Shown here piece after piece: positions 32,144 through 39,091 of a stretch of 40,225 nt of DNA. Source of the stretch: Micromonospora sp. RP3T (GTDB lineage: Bacteria > Actinomycetota > Actinomycetes > Mycobacteriales > Micromonosporaceae); the NCBI RefSeq assembly GCF_003027925.1, contig NZ_PYPS01000053.1, positions 1-40,225 on the forward strand, read 5' to 3'. A program made the translations under genes and the position numbers. The first letter of the stretch is position 1, and each line of letters opens with the position of its first letter. A model generated the notes under the pieces. The model did no database searches, was not told where the DNA came from, and saw nothing but the letters and a program-made list of their open reading frames with translations.

Positions 32144-33064
32144 TCAGCCCGCCCGCGGGGCCACGGCGTCGACTCCGGCTCCGGCGAGCTGCTGAGCGAG
32201 CCGGGCGTAGCTGTCGCCGCCGTGGCCGGCCGCGACCGCCCGCTCGATGATGCGGTGGACGGCCTCCAGCGGGGCGGCGTCGATTCCGTGCACGGCGGCG
32301 GCGGCCCGCACGTGCGACAGCGCGGAGGCCGCCGACGCGACACTGGAGACGTCGGCCGGAAACTGGCCGGCGGCAAGCTGAGCGGCGAACCGGTCGGTGA
32401 GATCGGGCAGCAGGCCGCCGATCCCCTTGGCGAAGCGGGCGAATGCGGCCGGTGCGATGCCCTCGGCGACGGCCAGGGCGAAGGCGTGCGCGAGTCCACC
32501 GACGGACATGGCGAACAGGTCGAGCAGCGCCGTCTCGTACGCCGCCGCGCCGCCGACGTCGTCGCCGAGGTGGATGCCGGTGCCGGCGAACGCATCCAGC
32601 AGGGCCCGGTGTCGCTGGTAGAGCGCGTGCCGTCCGCTGTAGAGGATCGTCGCGGCGGGTGTGCCGATCGTGGGCGCCGGGGTCAGGATGGCGCCGTCCA
32701 GGTAGTCGACGCCACGCCGTGCGGCGAGGTCGGCCATGGCGCGGGCTTCTGCGGCGTGCCCGCTGCTCAGGTTGACCAGAGTGCCTCCGGGCCGGTCGGT
32801 GAGGCCGGACGTGCTCGCGCGGACCGCGGCATAGTCGATCATGCAGGCGATCGTGACCGAGGCCGCCCGTACCGCGTCGCCCACCGTGGGCGCGAGCACG
32901 GCTCCCCGCGCCACGAGCGGGTCGGCCCGGCCCGGCGTACGGTTCCACACCACCGTCGGGTGCCCGGCGGCGAGCGCGGCAGTGGCGAGTGCCCGGCCCA
33001 TCGGGCCGAGGCCCAGGACGGCGACGGTGGACCGCTGGTCGATGGGGATGTCATGGTCTGTCAC
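32144..33064 (-). CDS. Imine reductase-like NAD(P)-dependent oxidoreductase
   Basis: This 306-aa protein of the 6-phosphogluconate/hydroxyisobutyrate dehydrogenase superfamily has a Rossmann motif AVLGLGPMGRALATA (about 15-29) and VVWNRTPGRAD (NADPH-type Arg). The segment YLDGAILTPAPTIGTPAATI is characteristic of imine reductases. A helical dimerisation domain follows. Such enzymes reduce cyclic imines or related C=N bonds, and the natural substrate is unknown. GTG 33064 lies 7 nt after a TACCGT -10. The -35 TTGACC lies 20 nt further upstream, and the MerR-type dyad fills that spacer. It is thus a probable MerR-activated gene, divergent from its regulator. Confidence 0.82.
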   Translation of the reverse strand: MTDHDIPIDQRSTVAVLGLGPMGRALATAALAAGHPTVVWNRTPGRADPLVARGAVLAPTVGDAVRAASVTIACMIDYAAVRASTSGLTDRPGGTLVNLSSGHAAEARAMADLAARRGVDYLDGAILTPAPTIGTPAATILYSGRHALYQRHRALLDAFAGTGIHLGDDVGGAAAYETALLDLFAMSVGGLAHAFALAVAEGIAPAAFARFAKGIGGLLPDLTDRFAAQLAAGQFPADVSSVASAASALSHVRAAAAVHGIDAAPLEAVHRIIERAVAAGHGGDSYARLAQQLAGAGVDAVAPRAG

Positions 33065-33071
33065 AGCAGCG

Positions 33072-33103
33072 ACGGTAAACCTTCACGTTGACGTGAAGGT
33101 CAA
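33072..33103 (-). promoter_or_regulatory. MerR-type promoter of the imine-reductase-like gene
   Basis: On the minus strand -35 TTGACC (33103-33098) and -10 TACCGT (33077-33072) are 20 nt apart, or 19 nt if TTACCG is used. This overlong spacer is the hallmark of promoters activated by MerR proteins through DNA untwisting. The -10 ends 7 nt before the GTG, so the transcript is leaderless. Confidence 0.75.
33079..33100. promoter_or_regulatory. Perfect 22-bp MerR operator
   Basis: The arms ACCTTCACGT and ACGTGAAGGT pair perfectly about a central TG. The dyad fills the -35/-10 spacer of the divergent reductase gene. It also overlaps the -35 (TTGACG, 33088-33093) of the MerR gene itself. Confidence 0.85.
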
Positions 33104-33116
33104 GTCCTGTTTGGCT
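33088..33116 (+). promoter_or_regulatory. Promoter of the MerR gene
   Basis: TTGACG (33088-33093), a 17-nt spacer and TTGGCT (33111-33116) form a promoter whose -10 ends 6 nt before ATG 33123, so the transcript is leaderless. Because its -35 lies within the operator, MerR binding should repress it. Confidence 0.65.
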
Positions 33117-33122
33117 CCGGAC

Positions 33123-33482
33123 ATGCGGATCAGTGAACTGGCCCGGCAGACCGGCACCACCCCCCGTGCCCTGCGCTACTACGAGGAACAGGGGCTGCTG
33201 CGGCCCGACCGGCACGCAAGCGGGTACCGGCACTACGACGAACAGGCCGTACGCGTGGTGGGGCACATCCAACTGCTGCTCTCCGCCGGCCTGGGCACCG
33301 CCGCGATCGCCGAGATCCTGCCCTGCATCCCCGACGACCGGACGGTGCTGGCGCCCACCTGCCCCGAACTTCTCGATGCCCTGGCCGAGGAACGCCACCG
33401 CCTCACCGGGTCCATCGAAAAGCTCACGACGGCACGCGCCATCCTGGACCGCATCATCCAGGGCGCCCCCGACCGTCACTGA
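33123..33482 (+). CDS. MerR-family transcriptional regulator
   Basis: This 119-aa protein has a MerR winged helix (MRISELARQTGTTPRALRYY then EEQGLLRPDRHASGYRHYDE). A dimerisation helix runs to about residue 118. Cys68 and Cys80 are the only two cysteines (LPCIPDD, APTCPEL) and could sense redox or electrophiles. The usual C-terminal metal-binding loop is absent. It belongs with the short MerR regulators of detoxification genes. It is divergent from the reductase gene over a perfect dyad, so it very likely activates that gene and represses itself. Confidence 0.9.
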   Translation: MRISELARQTGTTPRALRYYEEQGLLRPDRHASGYRHYDEQAVRVVGHIQLLLSAGLGTAAIAEILPCIPDDRTVLAPTCPELLDALAEERHRLTGSIEKLTTARAILDRIIQGAPDRH

Positions 33483-33581
33483 CCGCGGTCAGGACCCGAT
33501 CCGGGCACACGGCAGCCCGTTCCACCGGGCATGACGCCCATCATGATCGTGCGGCGGCTCCAGCGGTCGGACCGTCGCCCG

Positions 33582-33992
33582 TCACGACGTCGCGTCGCGT
33601 TCCAGGGCCGCCTTCATCTCCGTGATCCCCCGCTCCACCCGCGGCCGCACCACATCCGCCATGTGGTGCGGCAGGACGTCGGTCAGCCAGACGAGCCGGC
33701 AGCGGGGGCCTTCGTCGAGCACCTGGAACGCCGCGTGGTGGTAGGTCAACGGCAGGCGCTGCCCCTCGACCACCGCGTACGCCATCCGGCGCAGGTCGTG
33801 GTCGACGCCCAGGATGAGTTCCCGGACCTGATGTCCGTCCGGCATGGTCAGGATCCGGACGTCGCCGTCGATCCGGGCGTCGGCGACCCGGCCGGGCAGC
33901 AGCCGCCGGTGTACCGCGCCGACATCCGCGACCGCGTCCCAGACCTGCCGGGCGGGCGCGTCGACGATGGCTTCGACACGGACCATGGCCAT
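33582..33992 (-). CDS. SRPBCC-family protein (polyketide cyclase/dehydrase-like)
   Basis: This 136-aa protein has the START/Bet v1-like fold. It begins VRVEAIVDAPARQVWDAVAD, followed by strands VRILTMPDGHQVRELIL and YHHAAFQVLDEGPRCRLVWL. The long C-terminal helix is VRPRVERGITEMKAALERD. Such proteins bind hydrophobic ligands in a cavity, and substrate and activity are unknown. ATG 33992 has GAGGGGA upstream at 9 nt. It lies 45 bp downstream of the YCII gene and is probably co-transcribed with it. Confidence 0.78.
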   Translation of the reverse strand: MAMVRVEAIVDAPARQVWDAVADVGAVHRRLLPGRVADARIDGDVRILTMPDGHQVRELILGVDHDLRRMAYAVVEGQRLPLTYHHAAFQVLDEGPRCRLVWLTDVLPHHMADVVRPRVERGITEMKAALERDATS

Positions 33993-34037
33993 GACGGGCG
34001 TTCCCCTCGCGTCGCTGAGGCACGGCAGGGATGCAGC

Positions 34038-34619
34038 CTACCGGCCGGACCCGGGCGAGAGACCGGACGACCCGGGTCGACCGCCGAACTGCCAGTTGTG
34101 CACCTCGATCCCGGCGTACCGGCTCGGGGTCAGGACGGCGCGGGCGGCGTCCGGCCCGGCGGCCCGGACCACGGCAGCGGTGCCCAGCCACCGGGTTCCG
34201 TCGTCGGACAGCAGCGGCCCGTACGCGACCAGCTCGTCCGGACGGGCCGGTACGGCCAGGTCGCCCGCCGGTCCGGCGCCCAGGCCCAGCACCAGGTACC
34301 GGTCGCCGCCGAGGCTGCCGCCCGGAAACTCCCACATCGTGCGCCCGAGCGTGTTGCGCCAGCGGCGCAGCAGCACGTCGCGGTACGCGCCGTGCTGATA
34401 GTTCGGCTCGTCGAAGGCGAAGGCACGGGCGGCGGCGGGACCGGTCACGTCGACGATGTGCAGGCTCCCGGTCGGCGTGACGCCGTCGTCGGCCAGCGTC
34501 GGCCCGCGCGCGATCATCGCGCCCGCGTACCGGTCCATGTAGGACCAGTGCTCCTCCCGCAGCTCGTCGCGAAGGGCGGCGGAACCGGGGCGGTCGCGGT
34601 GATAGCACAGGAACTCCAT
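34038..34619 (-). CDS. Double YCII-domain protein
   Basis: This 193-aa protein is made of two YCII-like ferredoxin-fold halves. Half 1 (about 1-95) starts MEFLCYHRDRPG and contains YAGAMIARGPTLADDG, then SLHIVDVTGPAAARAFAFDE and the conserved NYQHGAYRDVLLRRW. Half 2 (about 105-180) has VAYGPLLSDDGTRWLGTAAV, then AAGPDAARAVLTPSRYAGIE. The repeated GPLL/GPTLxDDG motif shows the duplication. YCII domains occur in small enzymes and regulators without settled function. ATG 34619 is taken because homology starts there. An upstream start at 34655 adds 12 Arg-rich residues. Confidence 0.75.
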   Translation of the reverse strand: MEFLCYHRDRPGSAALRDELREEHWSYMDRYAGAMIARGPTLADDGVTPTGSLHIVDVTGPAAARAFAFDEPNYQHGAYRDVLLRRWRNTLGRTMWEFPGGSLGGDRYLVLGLGAGPAGDLAVPARPDELVAYGPLLSDDGTRWLGTAAVVRAAGPDAARAVLTPSRYAGIEVHNWQFGGRPGSSGLSPGSGR

Positions 34620-34775
34620 GCGCCACAGTCTCGACCGGCGTCGGCCAGGGGCCAACCGGGTATCCGCCGCGTTCGCACCAGCGGAGCCCGGAACACGTGC
34701 CGCACTGAGGACACCGGGGCGCCACCCGGTTACGGATGACGCCCCGAAGACTGGATGAGGCCAGGAGCAGCCGGC

Positions 34776-34976
34776 TCAGGCGTCGGCGGCGACCGCAAGG
34801 TTGAACCGGTCGAGTGCCTCCTTCTTCTCCGGCGGAAGGTCGTCGATGTTGATCGGCTCGTCAGCGTTCGTGTCGCCGTGCAGGTTGTCACCGGCCACCA
34901 GGGCCTTGACGATGGCGTCCGCCTCGTCGGTCGTGAAACCCGCGTCGGTCAGGATGTGCGTGGGAAGTTCAGCCAT
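34776..34976 (-). CDS. Small acidic protein of unknown function
   Basis: This 66-aa protein is strongly acidic (MAELPTHILTDAGFTTDEAD, then ADEPINIDDLPPEKKEAL). It has no Cys, no signal peptide and no membrane span. Two short helices are likely, at the N-terminal part and at PEKKEALDRFNLAVAA. Codon third positions keep the coding pattern, so I regard it as real despite its size. No ribosome site is obvious. It stands alone, with the 156-bp gap on its left showing no recognisable signal. I cannot assign a family. Confidence 0.6.
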   Translation of the reverse strand: MAELPTHILTDAGFTTDEADAIVKALVAGDNLHGDTNADEPINIDDLPPEKKEALDRFNLAVAADA

Positions 34977-35045
34977 GCGTCGGCAGTACCCCGTGCTCCG
35001 CGTCATCTACCCGCGCCGCGCGGCGTTTCCGGGGTCCGGGTACCC

Positions 35046-35618
35046 CTATCTCTGCGGGATGCGGGCGGCGGCTGCGGCGACGGTGGCCAGGTCCTCGCCC
35101 GAGAAGCCGGCGCGGCTCAGCACCGCCAGGGACTTGTTCGTCGCCAGCGTGCACAACGCCCACTCCGCCGCGGCGTGCTCGTCGGCGCCGGCCGCCCGCA
35201 ACGACTGCTCCAGCATCGCCCGCAGACCATCGATCATGGCGCGGACCGTCGCCTGCCCCGCCGCGTCGAGGGCCGGGAACTGCGCCGCCGACAGGGTGAG
35301 CAGGCAGCCGTCCGGGACCGTCGGGTCGGCGATGCGGTTCAGCGTCACCTGGAGGTAGGCGGCCACGACCGCGCTCGGGGTCGGGTGCGCGCCGGCAAGC
35401 GCCTGTTCGTACCGCGGGTGGTAGGTCTGCGCGTACCGGTGCAGGCTCTTGCGGAACAGTGCGCTCTTGTCGCCGAAGGTGCCGTAGAGCGAGCTGCGTC
35501 CCAGGCCGGTGCCCTCGGTCAGGCGGTCGATCGAGGTCTCCGAATAGCCCCAGCGCCAGAAGACGTGCATCGCACGCCGTAGCGCCTCGTCCACGTCGAA
35601 CTGCTTGCGGCCGGCCAT
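35046..35618 (-). CDS. TetR-family transcriptional regulator
   Basis: This 190-aa protein has an N-terminal TetR helix-turn-helix (FWRWGYSETSIDRLTEGTGL, then GRSSLYGTFGDKSALF, about 20-55) and a C-terminal ligand domain typical of the YcdC/AcrR-like TetR_C branch. It is divergent from the alpha/beta hydrolase gene. ATG 35618 is set by a TAGTCT -10 on the minus strand (35630-35625) ending 6 nt upstream, with a TTGAAA -35 (35654-35649) at 18 nt. Operator copy 1 overlaps this -35, which predicts autorepression together with control of the hydrolase. Confidence 0.92.
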   Translation of the reverse strand: MAGRKQFDVDEALRRAMHVFWRWGYSETSIDRLTEGTGLGRSSLYGTFGDKSALFRKSLHRYAQTYHPRYEQALAGAHPTPSAVVAAYLQVTLNRIADPTVPDGCLLTLSAAQFPALDAAGQATVRAMIDGLRAMLEQSLRAAGADEHAAAEWALCTLATNKSLAVLSRAGFSGEDLATVAAAAARIPQR

Positions 35619-35624
35619 GACGTC

Positions 35625-35666
35625 AGACTACTCATCTTGCACCGATCGTTTCAACATGGGTATGGT
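35625..35666. promoter_or_regulatory. Overlapping divergent promoters of tetR and hydrolase genes
   Basis: Rightward: TTGCAC (35637-35642), 18 nt, TATGGT (35661-35666), 6 nt, ATG 35673. Leftward: TTGAAA (35654-35649), 18 nt, TAGTCT (35630-35625), 6 nt, ATG 35618. Both transcripts are leaderless, and the two promoters interlock so that one bound repressor blocks both. Confidence 0.75.
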
Positions 35667-35702
35667 CACGGCATGCCAACTTGGACCGATCATTCCAGCA
35701 TG
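35636..35702. promoter_or_regulatory. Doubled TetR operator
   Basis: Two 23-bp copies (35636-35658 and 35680-35702) match at 19 of 23 positions and start 44 bp apart. Each contains the dyad TGnAnnGATCnnTnCA; copy 2 is the more symmetric (TGGA/TCCA arms). Copy 1 covers both -35 boxes, while copy 2 lies just inside the hydrolase reading frame, where bound repressor could block elongation. Confidence 0.75.
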
Positions 35703-36638
35703 ACGACGACCGACACCGTGACCGGCCTGCACGCGCTGCGCCTGCCCGACGGGTTCACCGACGTGTTCACCAGCCGACTCGTGGAACTGGACGGGCTGCG
35801 GCTGCACGCCGTCACCGGCGGGGACGGCCCGCCGGTGCTGCTGGTCGGCGGATGGCCCCAGACCTGGTACGCGTGGCGGAAGGTGATGCCGGCGCTCGCC
35901 CGCACCCACACCGTCGTCGCCGTCGACCAGCGCGGGGCCGGGCTCTCCGACAAGCCCGACGACGGCTACGACGCCGGCACGCTGGCCGCCGACCTGGTCG
36001 CGTTGATGACCGCGCTCGGGCACGACCGCTTCGACGTGGTCGGCCACGACATCGGCACGTGGACCGCGTACGCCCTCGCGGCCGACCACCCCGAGCGGGT
36101 GGGCCGACTCGCCGTCGTCGAAGCGGTGATCCCCGGCGTCGTGCCGTCCCCGCCGGCTTTCGGCCCGGCCGCGGTCAACCAGAAGCTCTGGCAGTTCGGC
36201 TTCAACCGGCTCACCGACCTCAACGAGGACCTCGTCCGGGGACGGGAGCGGCTCTTCTTCGGCTGGCAGTTCGCCACCAAGGCCGCCACCCCGACCACGA
36301 TCCCCGCGTACGCCGTCGACGTCTACGTCGACGCGATCACCGCGGATCCCCGGGCGCTTCGGGCGAGCTTCGCGTACTACCGGGCGCTGGACGAGACGAT
36401 CGCGCAGAACGAGCGGCGCGGCAGGACCCGCCTGACGCTGCCGGTGCTCGCCGTCGGCGGCGGGCTGTGGAGCGGCGCGGGTGCCGCCCAGACGATGCGG
36501 CTAGCCGCCGACGACGTCACCGGCGTGGTCCTCGACGACTGCGGCCACTACCCGGCCGAGGAACAGCCGGCGCGGTTCACCGACATCCTGGCGGACTTCC
36601 TCGACGGCAAGCCGCTGGCGGGCGTACGGCACGACTGA
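35673..36638 (+). CDS. Epoxide hydrolase-like alpha/beta hydrolase
   Basis: This 321-aa enzyme has the alpha/beta hydrolase fold. GGWPQTWYAW is the HGxP-type oxyanion segment (first His replaced by Gly), VGHDIGTW the nucleophile elbow with Asp126, and DCGHYPAEEQP the catalytic His292. An Asp nucleophile points to epoxide hydrolases or haloalkane dehalogenases rather than esterases. The cap domain contains NQKLWQFGFNRL. The start is ATG 35673, supported by the leaderless TATGGT -10. ATG 35700 is an alternative. Expression should be repressed by the divergent TetR protein until its ligand, perhaps the enzyme's substrate, is present. Confidence 0.87.
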   Translation: MPTWTDHSSMTTTDTVTGLHALRLPDGFTDVFTSRLVELDGLRLHAVTGGDGPPVLLVGGWPQTWYAWRKVMPALARTHTVVAVDQRGAGLSDKPDDGYDAGTLAADLVALMTALGHDRFDVVGHDIGTWTAYALAADHPERVGRLAVVEAVIPGVVPSPPAFGPAAVNQKLWQFGFNRLTDLNEDLVRGRERLFFGWQFATKAATPTTIPAYAVDVYVDAITADPRALRASFAYYRALDETIAQNERRGRTRLTLPVLAVGGGLWSGAGAAQTMRLAADDVTGVVLDDCGHYPAEEQPARFTDILADFLDGKPLAGVRHD

Positions 36639-36641
36639 CGG

Positions 36642-37076
36642 TCAGTCGAACAACCGGCCGACGAGGGCGCCCTGGCCGGACTGCAGGATGTGCGCCGCCC
36701 GCAACGGGATCCAGAAGCACTCGAACCGGGTGGGCTCCCGCTCTCCGTCGTGGTTCTCCCGGCTCGCCCACCGCTCGGGCGTCGCCTCGTGCAGCGCCAG
36801 CTCGAAGACGCACCGACGCTGGATCTCGAAGCGAAGCGGGCTGATGTCGTACTCGATCACCCCGAGCTCGCGCACGACGGTGAAGTCTGTCAGCCCGGTC
36901 TCCTCGCGGGCCTCCCGGAGCGCGGCGTCCGCCGGGTCCTCCCCCGCGCGGACGCTGCCGCCCGGCACCTGGAGGCCCACCTCCTCGTAGCTGAAATCGG
37001 TGTGCCGGAAGACGAGCAACCGTCCGTTCCGCACCACGTAGCAGAGCGCCTTGATGGTCATTACCTTCTCGGGCAT
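36642..37076 (-). CDS. Nudix hydrolase
   Basis: This 144-aa protein has a complete Nudix box at about residues 40-62: GSVRAGE, seven residues, then REAREETGL. Nudix enzymes hydrolyse nucleoside diphosphates linked to another moiety, and the substrate is unknown. ATG 37076 has a GGAGGGGG ribosome site. ATG 37061 is possible, and the longer frame from 37190 is not supported. Upstream lies an AT-richer promoter-like stretch (about 37130-37185). Confidence 0.85.
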   Translation of the reverse strand: MPEKVMTIKALCYVVRNGRLLVFRHTDFSYEEVGLQVPGGSVRAGEDPADAALREAREETGLTDFTVVRELGVIEYDISPLRFEIQRRCVFELALHEATPERWASRENHDGEREPTRFECFWIPLRAAHILQSGQGALVGRLFD

Positions 37077-37129
37077 GGTGCCGGCCCCCTCCACGCTCAC
37101 CGCAGCCACCCTCCGGGGGGCAACTCTCC

Positions 37130-37185
37130 TTCGAGCGATATGACACCAAGTCATGAATATGACAGGACGGTATATCCCTCTCCAC
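37130..37185 (-). promoter_or_regulatory. AT-rich promoter-like region of the Nudix gene
   Basis: The sequence includes ATGAC-ACCAA-GTCAT (37140-37154), a perfect 5-bp-arm inverted repeat, and several TATA-like hexamers on the minus strand, among them TACCGT within TATACCGT. This is far less GC-rich than its surroundings. Precise -10 and -35 boxes are not certain. Confidence 0.4.
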
Positions 37186-37202
37186 CCCAAGTCCCCGGGG
37201 GA

Positions 37203-37221
37203 GCGTCACGCAACGTGACGC
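37203..37221. terminator. GCGTCACG-CAA-CGTGACGC stem-loop
   Basis: This is a perfect 8-bp stem with a 3-nt loop, 42 bp beyond the stop codon of the leftward acyl-CoA dehydrogenase gene and upstream of the Nudix promoter region. Because the dehydrogenase stop is at 37263, a leftward transcript would meet this hairpin right after the gene, which fits a terminator. It could also be an operator. Confidence 0.5.
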
Positions 37222-37262
37222 CGGAATGGGACGAACGGACCGGCACCACACCCGCCTGCGAG

Positions 37263-39074
37263 TCAGAACCAGCTCTCCCGCATGTCCAGTGTGGTGCGGT
37301 CCAGGCTCTCCAGGAGGTCGAACTGCGTCGCCACCTTCGGCAGCTCCCACCGGAAAAAGTACTGCGCCGCCGCCCGCTTCCCGGCGAAGAACTCCCCCTC
37401 CGGCGACCCCAGTGCCTCCACCGCCAGCACCTGCTCCAGCCACATCCAGGCGATCACCACGTGCCCGACCGCCTCCAGGTAGACCGAGGCGTTCGCCAGC
37501 GCCAACTCCGGGTCGCCCGTGGCCCACAGCCGCCGGGTCACCACCGCGATCCGGTCCAGCGCCGCCCCGAGCCGACCGGCCATCTCGGCGGCCGGCCCGT
37601 CCGCCTTCCAGGCCCGGTTCACCGTGGCGCGCATGGTCTCCATCAGCAGTTCCAGCGCCGCGCCGTCGTGCATGATGACCTTGCGGCCGAGCAGGTCGAG
37701 CGCCTGGATGCCGTGGGTGCCCTCGTGGATGGCGTTGAGCCGGTTGTCCCGCCAGTGCTGCTCGACGTCGTAGTCGCGGGTGTAGCCGTACCCGCCGTGC
37801 ACCTGGATGGCCAGGTCGTTGGCGGCCAGGCACCACTGGGACGGCCAGCTCTTGGCGATCGGGGTGAGCAGTTCCAGCAGCAGGTGCGCCCGCTCCCGGT
37901 CCGCCCCGTCGGGCGCGGTCTTCTCCTCGTCGAGCAGCCGTCCGCAGTAGAGGACCAGCGCGAGCGCGCCCTCCACGTAGCTCTTCTGGGCCAGCAGCAT
38001 CCGGCGTACGTCGGGGTGAGCGACGATCGGCACCTGCGGCGCGGTGGGGTCCTTGTCGGCGACCGGCCGGCCCTGCGGCCGTTGCCGGGCGTACGCGACG
38101 GACTTCAGGTAGCCGGTGTAGCCGAGCGCGGTGGCACCGGCCCCGATGCCGATGCGCGCCTCGTTCATCATGTGGAACATCAGCGCCAGCCCTCGGTGCG
38201 GCTGCCCGACCAGGTAGCCGACCGCGCCGGCCCGTCCGTACGGGCGATGCACGCCCTCACCGAAGTTGAGCAGCGTGTTCGTGGTGCCCCGGTAGCCGAG
38301 CTTGTGGTTGAGCCCGACCAGCACCACGTCGTTGCGCGGGCCGAGCGAGCCGTCCTCGTCGAGCAGCACCTTCGGCACGATGAACAGCGACAGGCCCTTG
38401 ACACCGGGCGGCCCGCCGGGGATGCGGGCGAGCACCAGGTGGACGATGTTCTCGGCGAGTTCGTGGTCCCCGGCGGAGATCCACATCTTGGTGCCGGTGA
38501 GCCGGTAGGTGCCGTCGTCCTGCGGCTCGGCGCGGGTGGTGAGGTCGGCCAGCGAGCTGCCGGCCTGCGGCTCGGACAGGCACATGGTGCCGAAGAACCG
38601 GCCCTCCACCATCGGCCGGACCCAGGTGTCGACCTGTTCCGGACCGGCGTGGGCGAGCAGCAGGTTGGCGTTGCCGAGCGTGAGGAACGGGTACGCCGAG
38701 GTGCCTACGTTGGCGGCCTGGAACCAGGCGAACGCGGCGGCGGCCACCGCGTGCGGGAGCTGCATGCCGCCCACCGACTCGTCCAGGGTGGCGGCGAACA
38801 GCCCGGTCTCGGCGAACGCGTCCAGTGCGGCCTTGACCTGCGGGATGGTGCGCACGTGCCCGCCCTCGACGGTGGGTTCGGCGGTGTCGGCGGCGCGGTT
38901 GTGCGGGGCGAACCGTTCGGCGGCGACCCGGGCGGCGAGGTCGAGCACCGCGTCGAACGTCTCCCGGGAGTGCTCGGCGTAGCGGGGCCGGTCGGTCAGC
39001 CGGGTCACGTCCAGCCAGTCGTGCAGCAGGAACGCCAGGTCGCGGCGGGACAACAGCAGGTCGGACGAGGACAC
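37263..39074 (-). CDS. Acyl-CoA dehydrogenase (~600-aa type)
   Basis: This 603-aa flavoenzyme belongs to the large acyl-CoA dehydrogenase group with an added C-terminal domain. The FAD/substrate segment CLSEPQAGSSLADLTTRA, then KMWISAGDHELAENIVHLVL, mark the middle domain. The C-terminal helical domain includes HGGYGYTRDYDVEQHWRDNR, and catalytic Glu lies in the following AIHEGTHGIQALDLLGRK. The extra 130-residue tail resembles FadE-type mycobacterial enzymes. It dehydrogenates acyl-CoA at C2-C3 using an electron-transfer flavoprotein. GTG 39074 follows AGGAGGAAGGAG, which begins at the stop of the AAA+ gene. The 17-bp gap shows one operon. Confidence 0.9.
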   Translation of the reverse strand: MSSSDLLLSRRDLAFLLHDWLDVTRLTDRPRYAEHSRETFDAVLDLAARVAAERFAPHNRAADTAEPTVEGGHVRTIPQVKAALDAFAETGLFAATLDESVGGMQLPHAVAAAAFAWFQAANVGTSAYPFLTLGNANLLLAHAGPEQVDTWVRPMVEGRFFGTMCLSEPQAGSSLADLTTRAEPQDDGTYRLTGTKMWISAGDHELAENIVHLVLARIPGGPPGVKGLSLFIVPKVLLDEDGSLGPRNDVVLVGLNHKLGYRGTTNTLLNFGEGVHRPYGRAGAVGYLVGQPHRGLALMFHMMNEARIGIGAGATALGYTGYLKSVAYARQRPQGRPVADKDPTAPQVPIVAHPDVRRMLLAQKSYVEGALALVLYCGRLLDEEKTAPDGADRERAHLLLELLTPIAKSWPSQWCLAANDLAIQVHGGYGYTRDYDVEQHWRDNRLNAIHEGTHGIQALDLLGRKVIMHDGAALELLMETMRATVNRAWKADGPAAEMAGRLGAALDRIAVVTRRLWATGDPELALANASVYLEAVGHVVIAWMWLEQVLAVEALGSPEGEFFAGKRAAAQYFFRWELPKVATQFDLLESLDRTTLDMRESWF

Positions 39075-39091
39075 GAACGACTCCTTCCTCC

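Noticed and set aside
34776..34976. RiPP precursor peptide
   Set aside because: There is no Cys/Ser/Thr-rich core, no GG-type cleavage site and no modification enzyme nearby.
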